Positions 10,631-22,680 of a DNA stretch of 37,124 nucleotides are shown in pieces; position 1 is the stretch's first letter, and the number at the start of each line of letters is the position of its first letter. Position numbers and translations under genes: made by a program. The DNA lies in the NCBI GenBank assembly GCA_002811645.1, contig PDIP01000100.1:1-37124 (forward strand), in the 5' to 3' direction. The notes below the pieces were generated by a model. That model was not told the origin of the DNA. It worked only from the letters and a program-made list of their open reading frames with translations, and ran no database searches. This DNA comes from Corallochytrium limacisporum (taxonomy: Eukaryota; Opisthokonta).

Positions 10631-10892
10631 ACCTTCCCCTCTCGCTCTCTCTCTCACTCTCCCCTCCTTCGCTTTTCGGGGGTTCCCCGGGGAGAGAGAG
10701 GAGGGGCGGCGGAGGATGGGCGCCCCACAAAAAATTGTGTCCCTTGGTTTCCGGCCAAGAGACGGGAGCTGTGTGAGTCGATAGCTCTGAGTGAGAAGAG
10801 GGCGGCGCAACTTGGGAAGACCAGTGGGCGGCCAGCAGGGAGGGACAGCGGTCACGAGAACGCAACTGAGCTGCTAAGATAGTGGGGGGGGG

Positions 10893-10946
10893 NNNNNNNN
10901 NNNNNNNNNNNNNNNNNNNNNNNNNNNNNNNNNNNNNNNNNNNNNN
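10893..10946. other. Assembly gap (54 N)
   Basis: A run of 54 undetermined bases has G-runs on both sides (GTGGGGGGGG before, GGGGGCTGGGG after). The true length and content are unknown. The flanks suggest the assembly broke in a G homopolymer. Confidence 0.98.
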
Positions 10947-12954
10947 GGGGGCTGGGGAGGGGTCATGGGTGACCGAGACAGGACCCATGAGAAAATTAAA
11001 AAATCGGAGAAGAGAAAAAAAGTTCGAAGAGAGCAAGCAGAACAGAGAGACAGACCGGGAAAGAAAACACTTTGTCCACCGGGCCAGTGCAACAGTTTGG
11101 TCCCAGAGTGCGAGCAACACAGATCATTTCATCCAAGTGTTACTTTTTTTTCCCAGAGCAGGGTTTACTCGCGCTTATCTGCATTCTGCCAGCGACGCGT
11201 AAGCGAAGCCAATGAAGTAAGGTGAGGCTGAACAGTATGGTGGTTGGCGACAATAACCTTGATTGGCTATTGCCTTTCCTCCGTCAGCAATATGGCCTGA
11301 GTCTCTAGAACCTGTCATCGATAGAGCAAGCAGAAAGAGGAGAAGACGAAAACATGCTGCACATAGGTGGATTGCGTGAGGCACGGAGAGGTTCAAATAA
11401 GGCAGACATCATCGATCGTTTGCAACCCACGTACATTGTGCTATATCGAGCTTACAATAATTTTGCACTTCACACAACCCATAGAGACACACGGCCAACC
11501 CCTCCTACTTTGGCTGAATATCAATGCACGCCTGACGGCATGCATCAACCCCATTCATCCAACCATCATCAGGATGAGCAAGCAGGAGCAATGCGGAGCC
11601 AACGAAACAGCACAAGTATTCACGAGGAATGAGTGAGTGAGGAAAGGCTTTTAGTTCCGATGGTATCGGACACAGATCAAAGGGCCACACCCCACAGAAA
11701 ACCAAGCTCTCAATTTCTAACCTCTCGTTTCTCTTTGGCTTAATTTGGGAGGAATTTGCAATTGCTTTCCTCAGACAAGCCAGTTCAACGTTTTTCGACG
11801 AACACTCTCTCCTTGTCCGAAACTCCACAAACAAAGCCACTGAAAGCCTATGTGTTTTTGTTTCAGAACACATGGATTTACATGCATGCGCTACACGCTT
11901 CCAGACACTTTATTCAAAATGGAGAAATGACAAAACGTGCTTGGGGCTACTCGTTTCGTGCTCCAATGGCAATCCCAGTGTTTTGATTTGTTCCAACTTG
12001 TGACACTATTCAACGGACACGAGGTGCGTAGCCAATAACTGAGCCAAGTAAGTTGCATTCGCAAGCCAGACACTGCTTCTCTCTCGAATGGTAAGTATGG
12101 CAACAATGACCCGAACTATTTGCTCGGATCAAACCAGGTCAGTAACGACGTAGGTGGCGTCAAACATGATTAATCGTAGAAAGAGCGCCACGAACGGCGC
12201 AGCCTTCAGCTGTGCAAATGTCGAGGTGGAAGCGAAACGAGCACATTTCGTTCTCAAGAATGGTTTCTCCAGAATGGTCCGCAATGTGTCAATCTAGAAT
12301 TCAGCCTAACTGCAAAGCAAACCATTCTGAACGTCTCACTTCCGACATCAAACAGCCAACGACAAGACACATGGCATGCGTTGGTTTTTGTCTCTGAACA
12401 TTGGAAAAGAGGATGAACACATTCATCCAGCGTATTCCAGGGAGAAGAGCCTCATCAACTGAATACAAGCACACCTCAACGAATTTTAGATGTGTGCAGA
12501 AAGTTTCTGACACGTCGACGCGCACAATCCAAAGTAGGGAAAGACAGTGGGACAAATTTGGAAGGAAATACAAAACGCGCGAAACCCCGGAAGGTCCTCG
12601 GGGAAGGAGAGGGGAGTCGAGGCGAAGGGCGGGCGCGGGGACGTTCGTGGTTACTCATGCCTGCTCTCATTCTAAGTGTGGGGTCGCCATTGGACATAGA
12701 GGTGTTTCTAGAGCATTTTTTGCAACGGAGTGACAACCTTCAGCATTCTTTCACTTTTCTAGAAACCCCTGTGGGAACTTACAGAGACAAATTTACTGCG
12801 GGTCAGAAAAACTCGATCACTTATGCTGAACATACACAGTATTATCAGTGAATTTTGGGAATGAATCTGCAGCACCAGGGGAGGACCGGACAGAGTTTAT
12901 CGGAGAAATGCGGTAGTGCCTACAGGGAAGCCGAGCAGTGTTAGCGCCACACGA

Positions 12955-13130
12955 AAAAACACAGAAAAAAAAAGAAAAAAAGAAGAGAAGAGGAAAGAAT
13001 GAATGCCGGGACGAGGAAACGCCCCGGGGGAGGACCAGGGACATTGGGGGAAGGGGGGGTGGGGACGGGACGAGAAGAAGGGGTGCAAAGGGGGGAAGAA
13101 GAGAGGGAAGGGGGGAGGGGGAGGGGATTC
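12955..13130. repeat. Purine-rich tract, A-rich turning G-rich
   Basis: On the plus strand an A/G-only stretch around 12963-12998 passes into G-rich sequence from 13021 to 13130 with several runs of four to seven G, enough for G-quadruplex formation. It contains a CCCCGGGGG junction at 13022. Confidence 0.7.
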
Positions 13131-15819
13131 CGTAGAATTTCATTGACCCACCCTTCTCTTCATCATCCCACCCGTACATCCACGCCGTTCGGACCCTGCG
13201 GGTTAATACTTAAATGTATACTGACTGTTACGCACTTTTCGCTAACAACATTTTTCCTTCGCTGTGCCGGTCTCCCGCTTCGTTTGACGAAAAAATGACC
13301 CGCCCACGATCATCCTGCTTTTCCCTCCCTGCGATCGCGAAAAATTCCCACCCTTTTTTGATAGGTGCTGCAGACTCGTATTCTTCCATATTTATACTTA
13401 ATATATTGAATATTTCGAGAACAGTTTATAGTCATCCTATTCTCAAGTGAGAAAATTCCCGTCGTCGGCCGTGAACAGTGTCCGATTTCGAATAAGTTGA
13501 CATATCTGAGAGGCAGAAGGTTGGAGGAGGTGCAACAAATGAGAAGTGGGAACTCGCGGACACGGACATGCCTTTCGTAACCCCTGATCTTGGTAACGTT
13601 AGTTCACCGTACTTAACCTACTATTCTTGTCCGCCTGCTGCAATGTTAACCATCTAAATGCCAAAATACTGGATCCCCTGTCCTGCTGGCAAGCGTTTGA
13701 ATTCGTTAGTTTCTAAATCGTGAAACCTCTCGTTGCAATGCATCAACAATCAACAACAAGAAACACAGCCCGGAATAACCGAGCGTGAATATAGAGATAA
13801 ACATACGGTTCTCCTTTTGTCTGCAGTGAAACAGAATGTGACGCTTAGATGACGATTGTGATGTCTGCGAAACAAAAAACGAGAGAGTCCATGGTGATGT
13901 ACACAAGCCATGCAGATTGGTTCTCCGACTTCATGACTGCTCCAGCACGAAGATGCTCAACTCACCTCACCAGTAATTTTGCGAATGGATGTGCTGGTGG
14001 GGCAGTGCTGGAGTTTGTCGAACGAGAAGAAGCCATGTAACGAAACCTCGCGGTTGTCCGGAAAGGAGTGTGCAGGGGCACTCGAGCAGTGATTAATTCA
14101 GTACAAATGCGATTTCGCAAAGTTTTGGGGCATCGCAGCACCGGAGGAACGGGGCGGCTTGACATGCATTTAATACAGTGAGCCACTCTCCACGTCTCCA
14201 GCCGTGCCTCCATACATCACTCAATGATATAGAGACCCACAAGAGGTTCCTTGCCCGCAGTTGGGTTAACCAGGAATTCACGGACAAAACAGGCAATCCC
14301 AATCGTGGAAGCAGAACTGGAGGAGCTAATCCTTGGTCCAAAATACCTGAACTTTTTGTCTCGTTTTCTCTGAGGAACAGGAAATCGAACATAGCATGAC
14401 GTGAAGGACAGAAGTTTTTGCAGCCACCGGCTAGTCTGACAAACATGCCACCCGGCATGTTTCTCCAAAACCTCTTGGAAATCGTGGAGAGACCAGCAGA
14501 CGGACAACACACCACCGTCATGCCAACCCCATTCGCTAGTTTGAAACAAACGGTCGGAACAGTCGCCGATGGAAGCTTTGGTAAGTTGAATTAGCATTTG
14601 TGTAAGCCGCTCTCTTCAATGGAATAAAGGCACGCGATTGTGCACACTGATGACGATGATGGCTGGCGATGATGATAGTGATTATACCTCGATGCTAACG
14701 ATGATGGACCATAGTACAACACAAGATGCGTGCAGGCAGCCCACAGAATGCACAGTTTCTGCTACAGAATTGCTGGAGAGACTGAAATAGAGAATGGAAG
14801 GACATCCACGAACCATAGGTCGTATGCACCACAGGGCACAACTTTTAGAAAGGAAAAAGAGACCAGACGAAGAGGGGAAGGGGACCAATCTGCTGAACCG
14901 GAGTGCGCGCCGCCTTAGGTATGGATGACCTCAGATACATGTGTTTCCGTTGACCCAAACATCCAGACAACATCACAATTCCAAGCACACTCATACACAC
15001 ACATGCGGTGCGGCACTAAAACACCTATGAGTCTTGAATGTCAACGAGCACCGTAAGACTCATGAACTCGCACATATTGTAAACGCAAGGTATGGACCAT
15101 CAGGCAGGCACGGCGTCTCGATGCTGTGCTGTGATGCCATTCGGCGTTCATCTCTTGCGCGTATTTTGCAACAAAAACTTGGCCGCGTCGCAATGTGGAT
15201 AGGAATTGTTTTACGCACAAGAGAGCGAATTCGACAGATAAAACCCACTCACCGTCATTTGACCACACGCAGTCACACAGAGACAGTGCGGACAACGCGA
15301 ATATAATACCACGTAGACACCGAATCCATGTCACAAGCAAACAAGGGATGAAGAAGAAGTGTTATACACTTCGTTGAAAACCCGGCACGGCATGATAGGC
15401 CATGCTACCAAGAACAGGTGGATGTGGTTCATCTTTTTCAATAGGAAGTTGTTGAAAGTTTGTGGTAGCGGATGATGTGCGATGGGAGTAACGATGAAGT
15501 GATGATCGACCGCGGCGGTAAGGTATGTATTAGGATGCGGACCTGCCCATTCCGAACACTATCCGCTGGCACAGAGCACATATCACCAATACCCCGCTCT
15601 TAGTCGGGAAGCGGCTGCGTGTGGTTGCAGAGAGAGCACGCGAGAGACACAAAGTTTGACATATGTACAACAAGACTTTGAGTTGCAATATTTGTGTTCT
15701 CCTTGCCCACCAACCTCTTGGTAACTCTTCCGCTAGCATAGTTAATACTTTATGGACCGCTGTTCTTGGTTTTTCTGTGTTGATTGACTTGGTGGTTGGT
15801 TTGGTACCTTTGCGGCTTT

Positions 15820-15846
15820 CCCCCGGGAGGGGGTGGGGGGGGGGGG
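15820..15846. repeat. C5G3-A-G-run junction
   Basis: CCCCCGGGAGGGGGT is followed by twelve G. It is the same C-run to G-run pattern seen at 8306 and 23924. Confidence 0.65.
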
Positions 15847-16160
15847 TTTACAACATGCACAAAATCAAAGTTTGACGTGTATATGCGAGGCATAGGAGAG
15901 GAAGTAAGTCATGGATATGGTCCAAACATTCGTACATTCTTGTGTACTACCGCATACTTCCTTTCTTATGACTGATGCTGATGCTGGTGTGTGTGTACAT
16001 GCTGTTTCTGCGTTGCGCCCGCGTAGCATGGTGGTTCATGTTAACCAAAAGAGAATTCTGTTTATGAGTTATTTAGGTAACAACAAACAACAGACAAAAA
16101 GTGATATGTAGTTGGCACGATTACGAGGTTGGTCGCAGTGTTAGTGGTCGCAGGCGAAGG

Positions 16161-16218
16161 CAGTGGTGGCAGTGGTGGCAGTGACGGTGGTTGGACTGGT
16201 GATGGTGGTGGTGGTGGT
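16161..16218. repeat. GTG-rich imperfect trinucleotide repeat
   Basis: Repeats of GGTGGCAGT and GGTGGT run for about 58 bp. There is no convincing ORF through it, so it is read as a spacer microsatellite. Confidence 0.7.
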
Positions 16219-16858
16219 ATGTGGTAGGTGGTTAGGCGTATTGGGCCATGGCAATGCAACTTGAATGAATGAATATTCTGAGTTTGTCACGTCCAAGAAT
16301 TCATTCCTGTTCGGATCCCATCTTTGGCCCTGGTTTGAAAGATATCAGTCGAAGGGTGTGTGGGTGTGCGTTTTAGCGCTGCAAGCGGTTTCCAAGACGG
16401 ATGGGCTGGGATAGGATGTTTCGATGGAAAATTTCTGCGTGTGTCCTTGGAACATTTTGCATTAGAAGGTGACATGTAGCCGGGCGGACACTTTGGATCT
16501 CATGGTTCTGTGTCGAGCCCTCTTATTCACGAAGACGACGAGAGGAAGTGTGGAATACCGCCGAAGCGAAAACGCAAGAGAAAGTTTCCCTTGTGCACGA
16601 CCAACAATGTCTGGGGGTATAAGGCTACCACGGCACCAGGATGCGTTTAGTTTCTTATTTTTGCAGTTTGACGATATGGCAACGAAACACGCCCACTGCA
16701 CCAAATTGGAAAAGACTAAGCTCCTGCCTGACCACACGGGTGCGGGCAGTAACATGCTAAATTGGTTCACAAGCACAGACGCGAACGGGGGAAAACAGCT
16801 CCCGAATGAGATCCACGTTGTAACACAGAGAAATTCGATGGCGATGATGAACACAAAC

Positions 16859-16877
16859 GATGATGATGATGATGATG
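16859..16877. repeat. (GAT)6 microsatellite
   Basis: Six tandem GAT triplets would read as a D6 run in one plus-strand frame, but the surrounding ORF is not supported as a gene. Confidence 0.8.
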
Positions 16878-19175
16878 CATTATTAACACATTCCTGGGCC
16901 ATATGCTATGCTGTTTGTGTGTATTTGTGTGCTCTGCTGTTATGCCGTATTGGCCATTTGTTCACCAGAACTCAGGAACCCTTGTGCTTCTCCATTCTTT
17001 GTGTGTTTTTATTCAAAGGTATAAGCATTTACATCATCGTTCCCTTGCACATGTTTGCTCATGATCATTAACAAAACCGAACACTATGACGATACTCTGT
17101 CCACTATAACAATAAAAAAAACTGTTGAAAAGATCCGCAAACCCAATGGCAACACCCACATTGCAGGTAAGGGTTTCGGTCTTTCGGTCGGTCAACTCAG
17201 TTCCCGTTGTAAGGGCTCGGTGAGGCGATCGCGTTTTCGAGAAGGATAGTGTAGGGAAGGGAGGGGTTGAGGGGGGGGGGGTTTTCCGGGACAGGAGGTG
17301 CCGCATAGCTGATGAGTTTCAGTCAGGCTAACGAAGATGTTTCCGTAAACTTTTACAGATCGTAAGAAAGCTGATCCAAGATCAAAGGCGGGAACGCCGC
17401 ATGGAGGATCAAAGAGGCAGGCAGTTCTGAGATGTTGTGAAAGATGACCATACTTCTGACCAAGAAGAAGCATCATCATCAAACAATTTTCAGGATAACC
17501 CAGAGGCTCCATTTGACGACACTGTGCGTCACAGACTTAGAGCCAGCTCGAGGAGAGCGGAGATGCAGCACAGGGGCCTCAGTAGTTACCAAAACCCCCT
17601 GAGATGCACCGGTAATTACGTATAGAGCTGTAGACCAAACTTGGGGGGCACCAGCAGGTCCGTAACCCCCCGTGACACTGTCGCTGCTATGGACGCTTCG
17701 ATCGGCCCACGGTCCCCCGAAATTCCAGTGTTTCGAAAGTGGTGTGTGGTACCTGCTAGGTCCTTGAGAGCACTTCAGCACTCACAGTTCGCGTAGAAAA
17801 GACGCACATTTGACAGTCATAGCAGGGTATTTCGCCAAATAAAAATGAAAATATCATTCACTCCGCACAAGTTGTTGGTGTGGAACACAAAGCTTGTTCC
17901 GGTGAATCGAACAGGTACCGGCTGTGAGTGTGTACTACGGGAAAGAAGCACAATGTGGACCCCGCCGACCGAATGGCCACCCAAGTGGGCCCGGAATCCC
18001 CGCAGACATGCACACGCCGGCTGATACGCGCGATTGGTTTGACGGCTATGCTCAGTGATCATGGTAAAAGTGAATACCGTTCTGGTCGTCTTTTCCATAC
18101 CGTCGTACCGCTCAGCTGATTTTGTTTCAAAGCTACCACCAAAACCTCGAGACGAGATTAGGTGAACAAGCTCGTAGAATGCCGGGAGCGATAGGGCCCG
18201 ATCGAAACCACACACACGTAAACTTATGGCCAAGCGACCCCATCCTGCCTTACACTCAGTACCAAAAGGTACCTCCGATCCAATGGGGGCGCGAGGAAGT
18301 ATCTGTCATAGGAGAATCCTTGTTTGGGCATCAATATGGCAGCACATGAGGAAACTACGCATTTTTATTAACCATGTTTACTCTTGATGCTTTGATCTCT
18401 TCCTCTCATCTTTGGCACGGTCGGGAAAAGTCCCGAAGGCACCACTTCCACATCACGTATACGGTAGAGAGACTATCACTTCCTTTGGCAGCAGAAACAG
18501 CCCTTCCTACTTTGCAATGCTACCACCGCCTGGTTCCATGTCGACGGTATGGAGAGATCACTTCTTCGCCCTTGCTCCCAAAGCCGTACTCCCCTCATTT
18601 CTTGAATGAAGAGGAACCACCGGGACGGCGTTTTAAAGATAGCCCTTCCGCTCCCAACTCCTAAACTCTCTATACCATCCATCCATAAACGCAGGTTGTC
18701 TGGCTCTACGTGTTTTGGTATGTGCACACCATGATGCCCTATGTCCACCTCTACTGGCTGCTGGTCGGCACGATGATGGCGATTAACGATGAAGCATGAA
18801 GGATCGGCATTGATTGGTTTGATGATGGATACATACACACACCTATGGATGCCCACTGCGGTGGGCAGTGGGACGGTTCTGAGAGTCTCACCCCCCCCTG
18901 TGTGTTCCGCTTCCTGCCCTTTCACTACCAACCCCCCCCCTTTCTCCCGCGACTGCTCTCCGTCCACACTGACCGCTTGCCCATTTATGTAGCTTTCGGG
19001 GTTAAATATTCCTTTTTCAGTTTGGGTTGGGGGGGGGGGCCTGTAGCTGCAGCATTCTTCCGCCTAAGAAAGTATGGGTGCGGAAGGGATGAAGGTTGGT
19101 CCCCGTGAGAAAATTCTGAGGCTCCCTGTGACTTGCTTGAATTCTTTTGGAGTGGAAACACCGTTGCCAGAACAT

Positions 19176-19262
19176 GGAGAAAGAAAAAGAAAAAGACAAA
19201 GAAAAAGTAAAAAGTAAAAAGGAAAGAAAAAAAAAGAGAAAGAAAAAAGACGACAGAAAAGA
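19176..19262. repeat. A-rich homopurine tract
   Basis: About 87 bp is almost entirely A and G, with units such as GAAAAA and AAAGTA repeated. It lies about 730 bp downstream of the glycosyltransferase stop codon. Confidence 0.8.
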
Positions 19263-19995
19263 ATACAACGAAAGAAGAACACCACCAGGAGAAGCTGCAC
19301 GGCTTCTGATTCTGCCTTTGCTCCCTTCTCTCTCTCTGTGCCCCTTTTCACCTTGGTCTCTGTTCCCCCATGCTCACCGCCACTCCACGATTCTGGAACC
19401 GAGTCCAAAGACGAAGAACGAAGAACGGGAACGGGAATGGGGGGACAGTTGGTAGTGGACCCATAGTGAAAGACCGGACTAATCTGCGAGAATCAGCAAA
19501 CGGGGAGCCGGAGAAACGGGAGACTGAGGAGAATTTGCGTCATGCGGGAAACTGAGAAAATCGCGAGACAGGAGAGACTATGATGACATAGCAGAATCAA
19601 GTTCGAAATCGATACCTATTCTTTAGCTTTGCAGGAGTTACAACGAGCTCGGAAGGGACCGTTCATTGATTTGCATTTCGTCTTTCTTTACTACATGATG
19701 ACCCCGTACGAATACGAAATATAGATTGGAGGGAGTCAAAAAAGGCTGAATCGGGTGGGAGGAGCGAGACGTAAGGCGTAACCTTGCATGGCGGTGCAGC
19801 GATACCGGTGGAGCATCCCCCGTTGCAGCCACGCATCTCTTGCGAACGTTATAGCATTGCAAGCACAAAGATGAACATATCTGCATACGAAACACTCTGA
19901 TCATGTCTAAATACACACAACTCAACAACTTGGAGAACCTGTGAGAACAATGAAGGTTATGATCACTGGCGTTCTAATATGATGACTGTGAGAGG

Positions 19996-22680
19996 CTAAT
20001 CTAAATGCTGATATACGGCATTGAACTCCACGATGCCACCCTCGTACTCCACAGGGAAGACAAGACGAATGAATCGGGTCTGTGTTTCCTTGTCAAAGCT
20101 CAGAGTGACCGCTGAATTGGGACCCTCTAGCTTCTCTGCGAAATGGTTATAGTAGTCGCCCAGGACAGTTACAGTATGGGGCAAATCGCGAAAGTCCGAA
20201 CCGTTGCGGCTGAGCCTGATGCCCTTGGCAATCGCCAGCCTTTCTTCGGGGGTCAGGGCTTGATCGAAGGCGATGCTGATGCCGACAATGTCCACAGGAT
20301 GCGCAAGATCGAGTGCAATATGGTCACCCTTTTCAAACTTCTTGTAGGGCGCCCAGGAAGTGTTTGTATCGCTGTCGATAGCATGATGGAATAGTAAATT
20401 TTCCTTGTACTCGGGGAAGATGGACCCACCCTGGACCTGAGTTTCCAAATTTGTGTCATTGTAGGCAATCTCCGAAACCAGCTGAGGTAGAATGTCCACG
20501 TTGGTGTGGAACAGGCACGCGGGCGTCTTGCTCTCGTCACACAGAGCCTTGGACGTGCGCTTGCGGAACTCAGCGCTTGCAAATCTGCGGGAGACAAGAG
20601 ACGTCATGGCTTCCTTCTGGCTCAAGACCTCATGCAGCTTACGTGCACAGTAAGCACGCACCTGGAGGTTCATATCCCGGTGTTCTATGCAGTCTGAACA
20701 ATTGTATGCAGAGCCGGTGTCCAGGCCTTCCTCGACCAACGGACCAACCAGTGTTATCGGGATCTCATTCTGCAGGATTGGGAAGCAAATATCAGCGTAC
20801 AACCGCATATCTTTGTCGAAATGGAGCTCATCCAACTGTCGGATGAATTTGCGAGCCATGTCCTTGCGAATAATGCTACCAACACCGTTCCATGCGCACC
20901 CTGAGTGCATACCGATGGTGTCGTCAAAAAAGGTCCATTTGTGATTAAGGTTGTAGGTGTTGCGGTCTGTTGCGTCTAGAATAATATCGCGGTTCTCGGA
21001 TAAGCGGTAGCTTTCCGCAAGCAAAGACTGCAGAAAGACAGGACGAAAGTCATCGTCCTGGATGTAGCAGACATTCGTCTTGGCCTGCGCACATGCGTGG
21101 AACTTAGCTTCCGTGAAAATATTCTTCTCCGCATTAATCACCCGCAGGTCGAGCATGAGTTGGCACTCAGCTGGACGGATCAGATCCCTAGACATGTCAA
21201 TCGGATTCTCTACATTGTTATTCCAGATTGTCACGTCCTTGATGAGGGGATTGTAACGGTTCTGCAGATCGCATAGGATGGTCGGTAGATTGTGCACGCG
21301 GTTGTAGCTAATCATGACCACGCTCACCTTCAACCTTGCAGCCATAGCCATGGAAGAAGAAATCAGTGCCAGCTGGGTTGCATCGTCGTCGCTGCTCTTC
21401 TCTGCATTGGGATCCTTCAGGTCCTCCCAGCGAGACGACATGTCGCTATGGGGGCTCTGCAGGGCGTGATCCATCCAAAGGAACTGGAAGTCAGGATGAT
21501 TTCCCATTAGTGTATTCGCGCATGCGTCCCTTTGATCGGCCCAGTCCTCAGCTTGGCTGAGGCCAGTTGCTTCCGCCTTAAAGTCCTGGACCGATATGAC
21601 TGGACGTCTGACCTGCACCGGTGGCATCTTGCCTATGCTCTGCACCACAATATTCATGAGCATATCGTCACAGTTGGTGACCTTATCGACGTATTCACGG
21701 TCCTTCTTGAAATTTTCGCTGGCATAGGCTTTGTTGTAGCGCTTCGAGTAGCAGCTCGCGCCGACCAGGATCATGTTGTACATGTCCGCGGCATTGCTCT
21801 CAGTGGCCGATGGTGATCCAGCACCATTGCCGACCCGAAAATCGTAGCGGTACTTTCCGTTCTCGTCCGGGCCAACGACACGCCTTGGTAGAAACCCAAT
21901 CAGCTGCTCCCGGCTGTGTCGCCACTGGGTATAAAGATAGTGGAGATCCGCGTGTTCCACGACCAAATCGTCATCCAGGAGAATGATAGCTTCCGTGGGT
22001 ACAATCGAGTCCGGGATCAGAAAGCGGTTGTTCATGCTGTTCTTCCCATTGCTCCAGATCTCCACGGCTAGTGTCTTAGCAGTATGATCATCCTCCGACT
22101 GCGGCTTAATCTTGGAACGGAGGTCGTCGATCGACGGTTCGGAGGTGCCGATAGCGTTCCAAACCAATATGACCTTCCTCAGGCAGGGCGTGGACGCATA
22201 GCGAGCGACAAAATCTGCTGCGAGCCACGGCCGGCCGTAGATCTGTGAAACTAGGGTAAATCCTTCGCCGCAACCTTCCTTCAGCGCTGACAGATTGAAG
22301 TCCCGCTCTACCGCTGCCATCTCCTTCTCAGAAATGCTTCCGGAGGGATCGACCACTACCACCGATGTTTCTTCCGGTACTGTGTAAGCTATCCAGCTTC
22401 CGTATACAATGTAATTGCATCCGACGATGATGACTAATACGACTACAGCGATGGTTAGCAACCTTTTGTGCAAGAAACGCTTACTTGCGCTCGCGTTTCG
22501 CGGTGACGCCTGAGCAACCAAACCCCGATGCTGCTTGATATGATCCATATCGTTGATGAGGCATTCATCATAGGAACCGTGTTCGCTACTGCTTGGGCTG
22601 GAGTTCATGTTGGTACCGAGCTCCACATGTTCCAGGCTCGTTGTCAAGTCCCGGCGGTGTAGTCCTCCTCGGTATACCAT
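19996..22680 (-). CDS. Type II membrane glycosyltransferase, GT64-like plus second GT-A core and discoidin-like tail
   Basis: An 894-residue protein with a cytosolic N-terminus, one membrane anchor at about 74-99 and a long lumenal part, the topology of Golgi transferases. Residues about 138-366 match the GT64/exostosin-like C-terminal domain: NSMNNRF (214-220), a DDD metal site (236-238), the GFLPRR segment (262-267) and NCDDMLMN (336-343). A second GT-A-like core follows at about 450-690: VSVVMISYNR (452-461), WNNN (486-489), QDDDF (541-545) and a GCAWNGVGSIIRKD region (594-607). Residues about 740-894 resemble an F5/8 type C (discoidin) domain, with the AIDSDTNTSW pattern and a C-terminal RFIRLVFP strand. 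The start is the ATG at 22680 (ACCATGG context); the stop is TAG at 19996-19998. No intron is needed. Sugar donor and acceptor are unknown, and the second core could be a degenerate duplicate. GT64 identity is fairly sure; the discoidin call is weaker. Confidence 0.88.
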   Translation of the reverse strand: MVYRGGLHRRDLTTSLEHVELGTNMNSSPSSSEHGSYDECLINDMDHIKQHRGLVAQASPRNASASKRFLHKRLLTIAVVVLVIIVGCNYIVYGSWIAYTVPEETSVVVVDPSGSISEKEMAAVERDFNLSALKEGCGEGFTLVSQIYGRPWLAADFVARYASTPCLRKVILVWNAIGTSEPSIDDLRSKIKPQSEDDHTAKTLAVEIWSNGKNSMNNRFLIPDSIVPTEAIILLDDDLVVEHADLHYLYTQWRHSREQLIGFLPRRVVGPDENGKYRYDFRVGNGAGSPSATESNAADMYNMILVGASCYSKRYNKAYASENFKKDREYVDKVTNCDDMLMNIVVQSIGKMPPVQVRRPVISVQDFKAEATGLSQAEDWADQRDACANTLMGNHPDFQFLWMDHALQSPHSDMSSRWEDLKDPNAEKSSDDDATQLALISSSMAMAARLKVSVVMISYNRVHNLPTILCDLQNRYNPLIKDVTIWNNNVENPIDMSRDLIRPAECQLMLDLRVINAEKNIFTEAKFHACAQAKTNVCYIQDDDFRPVFLQSLLAESYRLSENRDIILDATDRNTYNLNHKWTFFDDTIGMHSGCAWNGVGSIIRKDMARKFIRQLDELHFDKDMRLYADICFPILQNEIPITLVGPLVEEGLDTGSAYNCSDCIEHRDMNLQVRAYCARKLHEVLSQKEAMTSLVSRRFASAEFRKRTSKALCDESKTPACLFHTNVDILPQLVSEIAYNDTNLETQVQGGSIFPEYKENLLFHHAIDSDTNTSWAPYKKFEKGDHIALDLAHPVDIVGISIAFDQALTPEERLAIAKGIRLSRNGSDFRDLPHTVTVLGDYYNHFAEKLEGPNSAVTLSFDKETQTRFIRLVFPVEYEGGIVEFNAVYQHLD

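Larger units (their letters stand above)
9898..19995. other. 10 kb gene-poor spacer with simple repeats and an assembly gap
   Basis: No ORF here has recognisable domains, and overlapping short ORFs occur on both strands as expected of non-coding DNA. The spacer contains a TG microsatellite (10561-10627), an N gap (10893-10946), purine tracts (12955-13130 and 19176-19262), a GTG-rich tract (16161-16218), a (GAT)6 run (16859-16877) and long G-runs (15820-15846, about 17268-17281, about 19028-19040). The longest ORF (about 200 codons ending near 17071 on the plus strand) has an unconvincing start and codon use unlike the real genes. An undetected intron-rich gene cannot be excluded. Confidence 0.55.

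Noticed and set aside
10338-11225. ORFs spanning or touching the N gap
   Set aside because: They owe their length to undetermined bases and TG/CT repeats and have no coding signal.
16469-17071. 200-codon plus-strand ORF with a D6 run and hydrophobic C-terminal half
   Set aside because: It opens with GTG rather than ATG, uses codons such as TTA, ATA and AGA that the real genes avoid, overlaps a 146-codon ORF on the other strand, and shows no domain. About one such ORF per few windows is expected by chance.
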